From positions 25,450,082-25,514,081 of the forward strand of contig NC_067207.1 of the NCBI RefSeq assembly GCF_026262505.1: a stretch of 64,000 bases of DNA, read 5' to 3'. Source of the DNA: Trichomonas vaginalis G3. Its lineage: Eukaryota > Parabasalia > Trichomonadida > Trichomonadidae. Shown here piece by piece: positions 51,030 through 60,840 of the stretch (position 1 is the stretch's first letter; every line of letters begins with the position of its first letter). The translations under genes and the position numbers were made by a program. Below the pieces are notes generated by a model. It saw nothing but the letters and a program-made list of their open reading frames with translations, was not told the DNA's origin and did not search any database.

Positions 51030-52667
51030 TTAAACAAGATTTTCTGTGGCAGCATGGTTATATTCAATTGGAACTTCTTCGTTCGTTTCAATGGCTGTGA
51101 TATCTGTGTAATTCCTCCTTGACTTCTTGCAACGGATGACAACAGCAGCAATAACGCCTGCAATGATGCAGACAGCCAAAACCGGGACACCGATGAACAT
51201 TCCAAGTCTAAATGCTTTGTTATTCATGATTCCATTAGTCTTACCCGACTTTGAATTGGCTGTAGATCCCTTTTCTTCACTACCTGTATTTGATGAATCA
51301 GATGGTTTTGTTTCTGTTTTCTTTTCATCTCTGTGTTGTTTCTTGTCTTTATTTCCTTTGCGATCTTTACGATCACCTTGAGGTTTTTCATCTTTCTTCT
51401 TGTCATCTCTGTCCTTGTGGTCATCATCTTTCTTCTCATCATCTCTTTCCTTGTGGTCATTATCTCTCTTCTTGTCATCTCTTTCCTTGCGATCATTATC
51501 TCTCTTCTTGTCATCTCTGTCCTTGCGATCATTATCTCTTTCCTTGTGGTCATTATCTCTTTTCTTGCGATCATTATCTCTCTTCTTATCATCTCTGTCC
51601 TTGCGGTCATCATCTTTCTTCTCATTATCTCTTTCCTTGTGGTCATTATCTCTTTCCTTGCGATCATTATCTCTCTTCTTATCATCTCTGTCCTTGCGGT
51701 CATCATCTTTCTTCTCATTATCTCTTTCCTTGTGGTCATTATCTCTCTTCTTATCATCTCTGTCCTTGCGATCATTATCTCTTTCCTTGCGATCTTCATC
51801 TCTATTCTTGTTGTCTCTGTCATGATGATCTTTTCTGTCATGGTTTTCATCATGGTGATGATCTGGGATTTCCTTTTCAGCAGCAACTTGGCTGAACTTG
51901 ACTGAACTGTTATCATCAGCAACATGGAAACGGAGATTCATGTGTCCTGGGTGTGGATGTGGACGATCTTTGCGTTCCTTCTTGCCATCAAACTTTCCGA
52001 TTAAAGCTGGTTTATCTGTTTCATTTCTTGGGAAGTTTGGCTTCTCTGTTTCATTATGTGGTGGATGTGGGAAGTTTGGTCTCTGAGAAACAATGAATAA
52101 ACCAGAGGCAACATCTGCTGTTGTAAGGCGAGCAACAATTGTTGTGGCATTAAGTGATGTTGTGTCTAAAACTGTCTGGCCATTTTCAAAGTTGTAATCA
52201 TAAACTTCAATTGAGGCACTGGCAGAAGCATTGATTGCTTTAACTGTGTAATTTGTTTCGAATGGAGATACAAAAGCAACGCAAGCCTTTGTATTATTCT
52301 TTAATTCAACATCGTCGAACTTCTTGTTGCCAAATGTGAAATTCTTGTGACCACCAAAAACAAAATCAACAGTATCGCATTGGTTAGCTTCAATACCAAG
52401 AACTGTGTACTCAAGAATTGGTCTCTTATGATGGCGGAATGTAAGATTAATTTCTTCAACATTCTTATAAACTGGAGCTGGGATCTTCTTTCCATCTGTT
52501 TCAAATGCGAATGGATTATGGATTACGAAATATACATCTTTTTCATCTGTCTTCTTAGGAAGAACAATTGTTGTTGTGTTGATTCCTGTGAAGTTGACTC
52601 TTCCTGGGCCAAATGTAACTTCAGTGGCTTCCACTGACTGAACACTTGCAAATAGTGTGAGAAACAT
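51030..52667 (-). CDS. single-pass surface protein with Asp/Arg/Lys repeat stalk
   Basis: The start is set at the ATG at 52,667 because it begins a good signal peptide (MFLTLFASVQSVEA); an in-frame ATG 18 codons earlier is possible. The protein of 545 residues has a beta-rich, Asn/Thr-containing ectodomain (to about residue 200) and a His/Pro-rich linker. A highly charged stalk of about 150 residues is built from DRKERDNDRKDRDDKK-type repeats (51,420 to 51,840). One membrane span (MFIGVPVLAVCIIAGVIAAVVI) and a short tail ending in YNHAATENLV follow. The stalk repeats make very long antisense open frames that are not genes. Function unknown; the layout resembles the protein at 26.7 kb (ectodomain, low-complexity stretch, one span, short tail). 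Confidence 0.75.
   Translation of the reverse strand: MFLTLFASVQSVEATEVTFGPGRVNFTGINTTTIVLPKKTDEKDVYFVIHNPFAFETDGKKIPAPVYKNVEEINLTFRHHKRPILEYTVLGIEANQCDTVDFVFGGHKNFTFGNKKFDDVELKNNTKACVAFVSPFETNYTVKAINASASASIEVYDYNFENGQTVLDTTSLNATTIVARLTTADVASGLFIVSQRPNFPHPPHNETEKPNFPRNETDKPALIGKFDGKKERKDRPHPHPGHMNLRFHVADDNSSVKFSQVAAEKEIPDHHHDENHDRKDHHDRDNKNRDEDRKERDNDRKDRDDKKRDNDHKERDNEKKDDDRKDRDDKKRDNDRKERDNDHKERDNEKKDDDRKDRDDKKRDNDRKKRDNDHKERDNDRKDRDDKKRDNDRKERDDKKRDNDHKERDDEKKDDDHKDRDDKKKDEKPQGDRKDRKGNKDKKQHRDEKKTETKPSDSSNTGSEEKGSTANSKSGKTNGIMNNKAFRLGMFIGVPVLAVCIIAGVIAAVVIRCKKSRRNYTDITAIETNEEVPIEYNHAATENLV
51420..51840. repeat. minisatellite encoding charged stalk repeats
   Basis: Tandem 18- and 21-base words (variants of CTTGTCATCTCTGTCCTTG) encode the Asp/Arg/Lys repeats of the surface protein. 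Unit number is likely to vary between strains. Confidence 0.85.
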
Positions 52668-52721
52668 TCTAAAATAATGATTGATTTGCCAAGTTATCAA
52701 AAAATTGCCCGATTTTTTCAT

Positions 52722-53915
52722 AGCCTAAAAATTTTTCATTTGAATGATTTCAAATAAATTATCGGTATTCAAATTTTTATCATCGAGAAATAAATATATA
52801 GAAATACCATAATTAGACAGAATTATAAAAAATTATTTTTGAAAACTTGAGGTTAGACGATTGAAAATAATCTCATATAATTTGTAGATATTATTGAAAA
52901 CTTACTAGTCTCAGTACGTATGTTCTTGATGCCGAAAAAACCAATTCATATTGAATTTTTTTTCTTTCAAAAAGACTGTTTTACAAGTTAGCCTGAAAAC
53001 AATTATTGAATATAAATTTATCGAAGAATCACCGCAAGTATTATTACACTGATAATGCAGTACTAAATGAAACTATATTGGGTCACGCTTTAACTATAGC
53101 TGAAAAGAATTTTCAATTAAATTAAAATAATCATTCAAAGTCAAAATTATCAATGCACTCTCTTAAATTCACATCCACACTTTCTTTTGTTTAATAATTC
53201 AAAATGCTATGAAGGTTTTCAATAAAAAATTATATATCGAAGCTAAAATTTGAGATTTGAAATATATTGAAATGACAAAATCTATTTCATATAGAGATAT
53301 CAATTTAGAGGTACAATTTAATGGCACCTTTCTCATCATCTGAAAATCTTTATCGAAAATTTCTTTGAACAATACATACTTAAATGGATTAATGTATACA
53401 TCTAGTGTATTTATATTGAATGAAAGCAAACTAATGTTTGTACAAAAAGAAAATTCAGATTAGACATAATTTCGCTTTTGGGAAGCCATAATTTAGACTG
53501 TCAACAATTGAATCAGAAAATATTATCAATGGGTATGCATTGTATCTCCAAACTCTATTCTTAATTGGAATTTTGGTGTATTAATTTTAAAATCACAAAT
53601 ATTTTGGTTATCTTAATGCATAATATATGTGTAACAAAACATACTTTAACTAAATATAGATTGGGCAAATGGTAGGACATTTGATTAGAGAGTATTGACT
53701 TGAAACAAAAATAATCCTGATATAAGATCAAAATGGATCAATGATGCATCACAAATAGACTATAAGATCGAATGGATCTAATTTGTTCTATCAATATCCC
53801 TTATAAACTCCTTCTTTTTGATGAATCGACAACACATATTTCAAAAAATTTACGATTAATTTCAATTCAAATAATGGAGAGCACAAAATTGAGACCTTAG
53901 AAAATTTTAAGTCCA
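52722..53915. other. 1.2-kb divergent intergenic region
   Basis: AT-rich; ATAAGATC followed by AATGGATC occurs twice around 53,722 and 53,762. No supported gene. Confidence 0.45.
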
Positions 53916-54833
53916 ATGACTGAAGAACACTCTGTTTTCTTTATTGCTGATGCAAACTTCTTCATTCAGGGCGGCGCTCAGGTTGACTGCCCCAATGTAA
54001 TTTATATGACTGAAGAAGCAATGCAAGAAGTCCGCGATGCACGTGCCAAACAAATTTTGCAAAATTTCCAGCTTTCTCACGAAATCATTGTTAGACAACC
54101 AACATCCGAATCAGTTACAGCTGTTACACAAGCAGCTACAGACAGTGGAAACGCCGTACTCCTTTCAAAAACAGATATTGGTCTACTTGCTCTTGCTTTC
54201 GACTTCATGCCAGAAGAGCAAGAAGAAAAGCCAAAGAAAGAAACACAAGAACCACAGTTTGATGAATGGATTACAGCTGAATCATACGGTAAAATCCAAG
54301 ATGATGACGATGTCATTCTTTGCACATCTGATGCAACAATGCAATGCGTTGCTCAGATTCTTGGCATTACAGTTGTCTCATCAACTGGTGCTCGTGTCGC
54401 TGAAGTTAAGAGATGGTTATTAAGATGTTCCGCTTGCAATACAGAAACATTAGATGCTACAAAAGAATTCTGCCCAGAATGTGGCCAACATACCCTTATC
54501 CGTTACGCTCTTGTCATGAGAGATGGCGTTGAGAAAGAATTACCGCTTCCAAGAAGATTTGAGCCAACAGCACGTGGCAAACGCTTCTCAATTCCAAAGC
54601 ACGTTGGTGGCAGACATGGCAAGAAGGATATTATTCTATCAGAAGACGTTCTTAACGAGGAAAGAAGAAAATTCAGATGGTCGGGTGGAGCTAGAAAGAC
54701 ACCACAGGCTGAAGGAACATTCTTCGAGCCAAGAGCTATGCCACGCCAAGAACCACAGTATGGCTACGGAAATGTGAATCCAAACCAGCCTCGCCACCTT
54801 CTTGGAAAGAAGAAGAAGAGCAACAGGAAGTAA
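53916..54833 (+). CDS. NOB1: NOB1 endonuclease (18S rRNA 3'-end maturation)
   Basis: A 305-residue protein. Residues 1 to about 110 form a PIN nuclease domain (FFIADANFFI with the first catalytic Asp; LLSKTDIGLLALAFDF with the later acidic pair). A zinc ribbon follows near residues 169 to 190 (CSACNTETLD...CPECG). Basic words GGRHGKKDIILSED and a Lys-rich end (GKKKKSNRK) complete the NOB1 layout. NOB1 cuts the 20S pre-rRNA to make the 3' end of 18S rRNA in the cytoplasm. The gene is intact and somewhat shorter than human NOB1. Confidence 0.93.
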   Translation: MTEEHSVFFIADANFFIQGGAQVDCPNVIYMTEEAMQEVRDARAKQILQNFQLSHEIIVRQPTSESVTAVTQAATDSGNAVLLSKTDIGLLALAFDFMPEEQEEKPKKETQEPQFDEWITAESYGKIQDDDDVILCTSDATMQCVAQILGITVVSSTGARVAEVKRWLLRCSACNTETLDATKEFCPECGQHTLIRYALVMRDGVEKELPLPRRFEPTARGKRFSIPKHVGGRHGKKDIILSEDVLNEERRKFRWSGGARKTPQAEGTFFEPRAMPRQEPQYGYGNVNPNQPRHLLGKKKKSNRK

Positions 54834-55237
54834 TTGTAGTTTCTCAATGGTTATTTTTGATATATTATACTATGGAATTTTATTGTCTCGATTTATTTAT
54901 CAAATAAAGTTATAGAATTTGCTTTAGAATTAATTCCAAACACATTTTTAAAATTAACATATGTTAATCCATAACTCTTTATCTGTGAAAAACCACCATT
55001 TGAAAATTTGAAGCTTATTTCATCTGATATGGCATAATTTGGCTATAAATTTCAAATCACTATAGCATATTTCTGCATCAATTTTCTGTAGTATTAGATT
55101 AAATAAAGATTTCAAATTACTATCATTTTAAAAATGAACGATTTTGAGAATGATTTAGTATGTTTCAGTTTTATTGTCTAATTACATATTTGTTGCTTTA
55201 TTCTCAAGACCAGAATCTTCAAAAATCAAATTTCAAA
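54834..55237. other. intergenic spacer
   Basis: AT-rich spacer between two plus-strand genes; nothing else recognised. An ATG at 55,160 is in frame with the next gene but lies before the conserved N-terminus. Confidence 0.45.
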
Positions 55238-55912
55238 ATGGCACCAAAGTCTAAAGTTAACCCAATTGGCCAAATTCTAGAGTTCTTATTGGAAAGAAAT
55301 AGACCATATAGTGCAACGAACCTGGTTGATGAGATGCATGGCGAATTTACTAAAACTGTAATTCAAAAAGCATTAGATCAACTTGTAGATGAAAACAAAA
55401 TTACTTGCAAACTCGCTGGAAAGTCATCAAAACTCTATTTTGCTAAGCAGGAAGGCAAACAAGTCGCTTCGAAAGAAGAATTAGTTGTGATGGATCAACA
55501 TAATGATGAATTATCACATAAACTTCAAGATTTACAAAAGCTAAGAGATGAACTTAGAGCTCGCCGCGATGTTTTATCTTCAACAAGGAAACTTGATGAA
55601 CTTCGTCAATATCGAGTTGAAATTGAACAACAATGTGGCAAAAAAGCTCAATACCGTGATAAACTTATAGAATCTGCTCAAGGAATTAACCCAGAAGATA
55701 TCGCAAAAATTACCAAAGATTATAACACAAGGTGCGAACAATGGAAGAAGCGCCGTGCTATGTGTATGGATATTCTTAATACTATATGCGGTCAGGAAGG
55801 AATGGATAAAAAACCTGCTGATATTATCGAAGAACAAGGCCTTGAGACTGATGAGCAGTATCATGTTAAGTTAGAGTTTAAGGATAGGAAATATACTATT
55901 GTTGATGTATAA
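55238..55912 (+). CDS. HOP2: HOP2/PSMC3IP meiotic recombination protein
   Basis: The start is taken at MAPKSKVNPIG (55,238), because homologues begin close to the winged-helix domain; a longer frame from 55,160 adds only a hydrophobic stretch. The 224-residue protein has a winged-helix domain (ILEFLLERNRPYSATNLVDEM near residue 12, IQKALDQLVDENKI), a central coiled coil (about residues 90 to 150) and the C-terminal W-KKRRAMCMDILNTI and ETDEQY words typical of HOP2/TBPIP. HOP2 works with MND1 to help DMC1 and RAD51 strand exchange in meiosis. Trichomonads have no observed meiosis but keep such genes. Intact. Confidence 0.92.
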   Translation: MAPKSKVNPIGQILEFLLERNRPYSATNLVDEMHGEFTKTVIQKALDQLVDENKITCKLAGKSSKLYFAKQEGKQVASKEELVVMDQHNDELSHKLQDLQKLRDELRARRDVLSSTRKLDELRQYRVEIEQQCGKKAQYRDKLIESAQGINPEDIAKITKDYNTRCEQWKKRRAMCMDILNTICGQEGMDKKPADIIEEQGLETDEQYHVKLEFKDRKYTIVDV

Positions 55913-56074
55913 ATTATTGTTTGTTTCAAAAAATTTTTAAATATTGATTGAAAAATATGGAAAATGAGATCCTCCGTCAATTAAACATCTATTTGGCAAC
56001 TATAGTTAGAATTGTTTCATTGATTGAACTGCAATATTGAAAAATAAATTTCAAAATAAGCTCTTATCAGCTTA

Positions 56075-56105
56075 TATCGGCGCGCGGCATCGCCGCGCGC
56101 CGATA
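56075..56105. repeat. perfect GC-only-core hairpin, 14-bp arms, 3-base loop
   Basis: TATCGGCGCGCGGC at 56,075 to 56,088, loop ATC, then its exact reverse complement to 56,105. The GC-rich stem stands in very AT-rich DNA, 12 bases before the left end of the 0.9-kb transposon. Confidence 0.9.
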
Positions 56106-56116
56106 GATGCGCTATA

Positions 56117-57042
56117 TAAAGTACTCACAAAATCTAGATTGAGAGGCGGTCAATGACTTTTGAGGGGAAATTAACGCATGGAATTTAATATTATTTAGGT
56201 TGATATTCTTGCTTATTATTTCAGAAAAAAATCTTAAAAATTTCAATATGAAAATTGAAAGCAATTCAAAAAAATTGCTAACATGTAAATTTTAATATCC
56301 TATGCATAACTTCATATTTTGAACATTTTTTATTTTTGTTTAAAACTTAAAATTTTGCGAATTTAATATAATTTATAAAATATAATACGTATATATATTT
56401 AAAATACACTAAATTTAATTGTTAATTGACGTTTTTGGGAATGAATTTTATCAAAACATGCCTGAATCCGAAAATTTGAAAGAACGAATTACACAATCAT
56501 ATATGTAGAATTCAAAATACAAACTTAAAGATTGTATACGTTTAAAATTATTCAGATTGTGTTTGATTTCCACTCATTCTGTTTCTTTTGAACTCTAACA
56601 CTAACATTTCATGATGATTACATGATCCATTTATACATGGTTGAATTGTTCCAGATTCTACCAGAAAATCAATCCAAATTTCTCAATGCATTCATGTTGA
56701 TTGGACACAATTTAAAATTTATCAGCCTGTTTCCAGAGAAACTCATATATTCCCTAATGAAATGTAATTTTTGCTACATTTATTTCAATCAAATTTCAAA
56801 AAATTGACTGCAGAGCTTGAAAAGGTGATGAATCATGTTGTTATTAGATGTACATATTAGATTTACTATTTCCAAAAAAATGCTCAAATTTGAATAGTTT
56901 TTAGAAAATTTGGAATTACACTCCTTACATTATATATAATTAAATGTTTAAATTTTATTGATTTTTCCCTTTTAATTTTATAACGTGCTCTATCAAAACT
57001 AACCTCTCAATTGAAGGCCACAAAATCTAAGTAGTGAGGGTA
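56117..57042. mobile_element. 0.9-kb non-autonomous relative of the Tc1/mariner-type element
   Basis: The left edge (56,117 to 56,147) is identical over 31 bases to the left edge of the larger element at 57,916, and similarity continues for about 100 bases (TTAACGCAT shared). The right edge (57,001 to 57,036) matches the larger element's right edge (63,951 to 63,986) with two mismatches, and roughly 150 bases before it are also similar. No transposase is inside; the only frame (56,622 to 56,807) has no support. It looks like an internally deleted derivative mobilised by the larger element. Edges are accurate to about 10 bases. Confidence 0.7.
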
Positions 57043-57101
57043 CACAAATTTTGTATGGAGTACGGTTCAATTTTTGAGAGCCTCACTACTTAGATTTTGT
57101 G
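57019..57101. repeat. 21-bp perfect inverted repeat at an element junction
   Basis: Bases 57,019 to 57,039 (CACAAAATCTAAGTAGTGAG plus one G) are exactly mirrored at 57,081 to 57,101. The left arm belongs to the right end of the 0.9-kb element; the right arm is a third copy of the end word in the opposite direction. Confidence 0.9.
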
Positions 57102-57309
57102 ACTACCTTATATATAAGACTAAAAATATTTTTTTCGTCGTCTTTAATTAAATCAAATTAGCTATCTAAATTTCATATTTTCAGTTGCAATTTTTAATCG
57201 TTTTTAAACTAATAGCATTTATCAATTTGGGTTATATTATATTGTGGATTGATCCATTTAAATCGACAAAAATTCAATGATCAAATAATTTCGGGCTAGT
57301 GAAAAATTG

Positions 57310-57905
57310 GCGTCACAATGGCGTGGCATGTAAACTATTCAATTTTGAGTGTAAACTACTCAATTTTGAGTACCCCTGGCGTCATAATGGCAAAAATTGA
57401 GAAGGGCCGCGTCACATGTAAAGTGTCAAAAAATTTTTTTTTCTTGTACATCTGAGAAATACTGGCTAGTGCCCCTTCTGGTCTTTCATGTGCCGGAAGG
57501 AGTGGCTTTTGCCAGTATTGCCGCTCCTTCCGGCATAATCTTTGAATTTAGAAAATATGGTGGCAAGTGCATTCTGGTACCACAGGTGCACTTGCCGCGA
57601 CCTACAATTGCGAGTGTCTGCTGCTCCGCTCCAGATTTGCAGCAGACACTCGCAATGCGAAACAAAGTTCGCCAGAAAGACTAGAAGGGGGTCCTTTCTC
57701 AAGGTCAGGGCCCCTTCGAGTCTTTCATGAGAAGCATTGTCTCTTGTCCAGCGCATCTCAGGCTCCGATTCTCTCTCATAAAAAATATGACAAGTAAATT
57801 ACTTTGTAAATTATGACGCGGCGGTATTGAATTTTATGGCATGTGACGCCATAAAGTATTCAATATTGAGTACTTTACGTCATCACGCCAATAACACGCG
57901 AACCC
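57310..57905. repeat. GC-rich unit with own inverted repeats and an internal hairpin array
   Basis: The flanks mirror each other imperfectly: CTCAATTTTGAGTACCCCTGGCGTCA near 57,360 to 57,390 (words CTCAATTTTGAG, TGGCGTCA, GCCGCGTCA) corresponds in reverse to 57,800 to 57,890. Between them four strong hairpins occur: 57,492 to 57,506 with 57,520 to 57,534 (14 of 15), 57,562 to 57,571 with 57,587 to 57,596 (10 of 10), 57,607 to 57,624 with 57,639 to 57,656 (18 of 18), and 57,676 to 57,692 with 57,711 to 57,727 (15 of 17). An additional 9-bp pair (57,458 and 57,511) encloses the first. The words GCCCCTTC..GTCTTTCATG at 57,471 and 57,711 are direct repeats. No coding signal was found. The unit resembles a foldback-type transposon with structured core; its transposase is unknown. 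Confidence 0.8.
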
Positions 57906-57946
57906 TTTATAAACCTAAAGTACTCACAAAATCTAGATTGAGAGGC

Positions 57947-59292
57947 ATTCAAACACTTTTGAGTGTATCTTAACGCATAAATATTAAAGATCATTTAATT
58001 GATATTACAAATCTATATTTCTCAAAAAAATACGAAAATTTTTACTTTATTAATTCAATGCATTCAATTTTTTTCATAAACCAAAATTTTTCATGTCTTA
58101 TTAACAAAATAATGAATAGAACATTTTTACAATTTTTTAAAAAATTGATTTTTTCATTTCAAAATGATATTGCTGCAACACACATTGCATGTTAAATCTT
58201 AATTCGTTAAAAAATCACAAAATTATGATATTTTTTAAGATTTTTTTTTCATAAAATCATGATTAATTATTTGAATTTAGTATGATCTACTATCTAATAA
58301 AAATCAAATGTTAAATATAGATGCAATTTGATACTTTCTATTAAAAAGTGAAAAAGAATTGTAAAAAAGACTGATTTTGATGCTTATTAGCATAATAATA
58401 ACTATTGCTTAAATTATATGTATTCAACTTTCAGTAAAAACATTGGATTTCTAAAAAAAACTCATGGGCTATAGCCCAGTAAAAAATTCTAAAATCCTTT
58501 AAATTTTCACTTACCTAGAGAATTGCTTCAATTCAATCTGCTCATGCTTTAGAAATTCCACTGCCTAAAATGCCATTTAATACAAGATAATGGCTCTGAG
58601 AATTAATTGGTATTCATTTTATGAGTTGGAAAAAGTACAAACGCAAACAATTGTGGAGATAGGACTAAAAAAAACACATTTTATTGTATTGCTGAAACAA
58701 TATTTAATGCTGATTTGATGGATTTGAAGCTAATCGAAGTGTTTAAGCTACATCACAATACTATTTCTAAAATAGAAAAAACATTATTATGTTTAGAAAA
58801 ATATAAAAAATAAAACAAAAGAAAAAAAAATAGAAAATAAAAACAAAGTTGTTTGATAGCCGGGCTTGCTATTACAAAATAGTATGCGCTTCACTCTTCA
58901 AAAGATTGAGGATTTGACAACACAAAATGTTTTTATAACGATATCATAGCACTCATTTCGTGTTTATCTTTCCAGAAACAGTAAATTCAAAACTATTTTG
59001 TAATCTTTCTTTCTAGCATTTCTTTGATATGATTTCATCTCATCTGATTTTGTTCTGATCAAAAAAAAAGGGAGAATATATTCAAAAGAAACTATTATGT
59101 GTTGACACAGGTAGAACTGAATCAAGAAACGACTGTTGTGAGATAAGAAATAATATGAATTTGAATAAAGATTCATTTGCTTTCAATATTTTGTCTTCGA
59201 AATTGCAATTTGACAGGTAAATACTTCATTTTGAGTTTTCATATTACCAGAAATAATTCTGTACGCTTTACACCCCATATCCGCTGCAATCT
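57947..59292. other. 1.3-kb non-coding part of the transposon
   Basis: AT-rich, no supported frame on either strand. A perfect 14-base palindrome TGGGCTATAGCCCA lies at 58,465 to 58,478. Confidence 0.45.
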
Positions 59293-60840
59293 TTAAGGAA
59301 TTTCTTGATCCACTGGAACATCTTTCATGAGATTACTTTGAATTATGCTCTTGCGTTCTTCACTAATCGACTCAAAGCAAACCCTTATTCTTCTATAAAC
59401 AAGATATGCAAGTGTTGATGTATATATCGAAGAATGGAAATGTGGTTTATATGTTGTGACGAACTTTTTCATTTCGGTATATTTCATCAATGTTTGCTTC
59501 TGATCGTTGAGATATAACCAATCAGCATATTCTTCGCATGGATTTAATGAAATAAGTGTTATGAAATGATATCCCGTATGAATGATAATGCCGTTTAGAT
59601 AATATTCGTGTGGAAATCCTTCGAGATATTTTATCTTTTCTATATCTAATGATTGATGCTCTGCATTTACAAATAGAAGCTTTGGCATTCTATCAATCGA
59701 ATGCAAACCCCTAAAAAACTGAATTGAATAACTCTCTAATTTAGCAGCAAGAAATGGTTCAAACAATTTCCGATGGATTGTAGCGTCTAACATCTCATCA
59801 ATTTTCATGAACAAGTTGAGTGGATCATTATATTCAGAATTGTCATTAATTAATATAAGAAACTCATCTACAAGATAGGGAGCCTTCATGTCTCGATACA
59901 TAATATTTTTGAGTTCTTTTAGGATTGTAAAGGCAGCTGTTTTCTTCTCTTTATCAGATAAATTATCAATAAATTTATTAAGTCGTTTAATGAAGCAATG
60001 TGAGAATGTCAATATCTGTAAGGCCACATTAATGTGACAGTTGGAATGGTTATTTGATAATCCAAAAAAGATCTTTCTTTCATTTGCAATAATAACATCA
60101 CTAGAAGATGCATATTGATCTCCTATGTTTGTATTAACTGATGTTGATGATTCAATTTCCATGTTTATTGTGCATATATTTGCACCAGAATTTGAAGGAA
60201 ATTCGTCTCTTTCTCTTTGTGAAGTTGATCTATATTTTGAGCGCTTTACAAATGAAAGAGCAAGAGTGATTTCTGAAAGTGCAAACTCTACAATAATTCT
60301 TCTGCTTTTATTTAATTTATTAAATAAATTGTATTTAAATTTGTAATTTATAGGGTCATATGGAATTTTAGATGCTAATCTTGAACTATTTTTAATTGTA
60401 GCAACAACAGACTTTTGCTCATGATCAGAATTTCCACTAAATGTATCTTGACTATCAACATAAATAATATCATAAATACCAGCTTCACACTTAGCTGGAG
60501 TTTCGATATCTGAATCAAATGCATTGAAATAGTCATTTTCATTAAGAGATAGAATTTCCTGCGGTCTTTGTGTCTGCTGCATTGCTGCAACTTGCTGCGG
60601 TCTTTGTGTCTGCTGCATTGCTATAGCTTGTTGCGGTCTTTGTGTCTGCTGCATTGCTGCAACTTGCTGCGGTCTTTGTGTCTGCTGCATTGCTATAGCT
60701 TGCTGCGATATCTGCACCTGCCGCATTGCTTGTGCTTGTTGGTCGAATTCTCTCATCTGCTGCAACAGCATTTCATGGCGTTGCGCCGTTTCAGCTCCTC
60801 TTTCCATAAAAGCTTGCAGATGACTGCTACTTATTGGCAT
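59293..60840 (-). CDS. ubiquitin-specific-protease-like (C19) protein carried by the transposon
   Basis: A 515-residue protein. The N-terminal 100 residues are Gln-rich with 11-residue repeats (MQQTQRPQQVA, DNA repeats at 60,563 to 60,715) and likely coiled. From about residue 255 comes a USP-type catalytic domain: GLSNNHSNCHINVALQIL matches the Cys box (GLxNxxxxCxxNxxLQ) and the part YLNGIIIHTGYHFITLI matches the His box, followed by WLYLND. USP enzymes remove ubiquitin or ubiquitin-like proteins. The ATG overlaps the end of the preceding frame by 14 bases in a different frame, so reinitiation, frameshifting or a lost base joining both are all possible. A USP domain next to a Tc1/mariner transposase is unusual. 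Confidence 0.7.
   Translation of the reverse strand: MPISSSHLQAFMERGAETAQRHEMLLQQMREFDQQAQAMRQVQISQQAIAMQQTQRPQQVAAMQQTQRPQQAIAMQQTQRPQQVAAMQQTQRPQEILSLNENDYFNAFDSDIETPAKCEAGIYDIIYVDSQDTFSGNSDHEQKSVVATIKNSSRLASKIPYDPINYKFKYNLFNKLNKSRRIIVEFALSEITLALSFVKRSKYRSTSQRERDEFPSNSGANICTINMEIESSTSVNTNIGDQYASSSDVIIANERKIFFGLSNNHSNCHINVALQILTFSHCFIKRLNKFIDNLSDKEKKTAAFTILKELKNIMYRDMKAPYLVDEFLILINDNSEYNDPLNLFMKIDEMLDATIHRKLFEPFLAAKLESYSIQFFRGLHSIDRMPKLLFVNAEHQSLDIEKIKYLEGFPHEYYLNGIIIHTGYHFITLISLNPCEEYADWLYLNDQKQTLMKYTEMKKFVTTYKPHFHSSIYTSTLAYLVYRRIRVCFESISEERKSIIQSNLMKDVPVDQEIP

Noticed and set aside
51290-51905. Long plus-strand frames over the charged-repeat gene
   Set aside because: They are shadows of the minus-strand minisatellite; the Ser/Leu/His/Cys-rich translations are antisense artefacts.
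56622-56807. 61-codon frame inside the 0.9-kb transposon
   Set aside because: No resemblance to the transposase or USP; probably chance.
57397-57797. Open frames of 60 to 96 codons in the hairpin unit, both strands
   Set aside because: Open frames in GC-rich palindromic DNA arise on both strands alike; no motif and no stable codon pattern.
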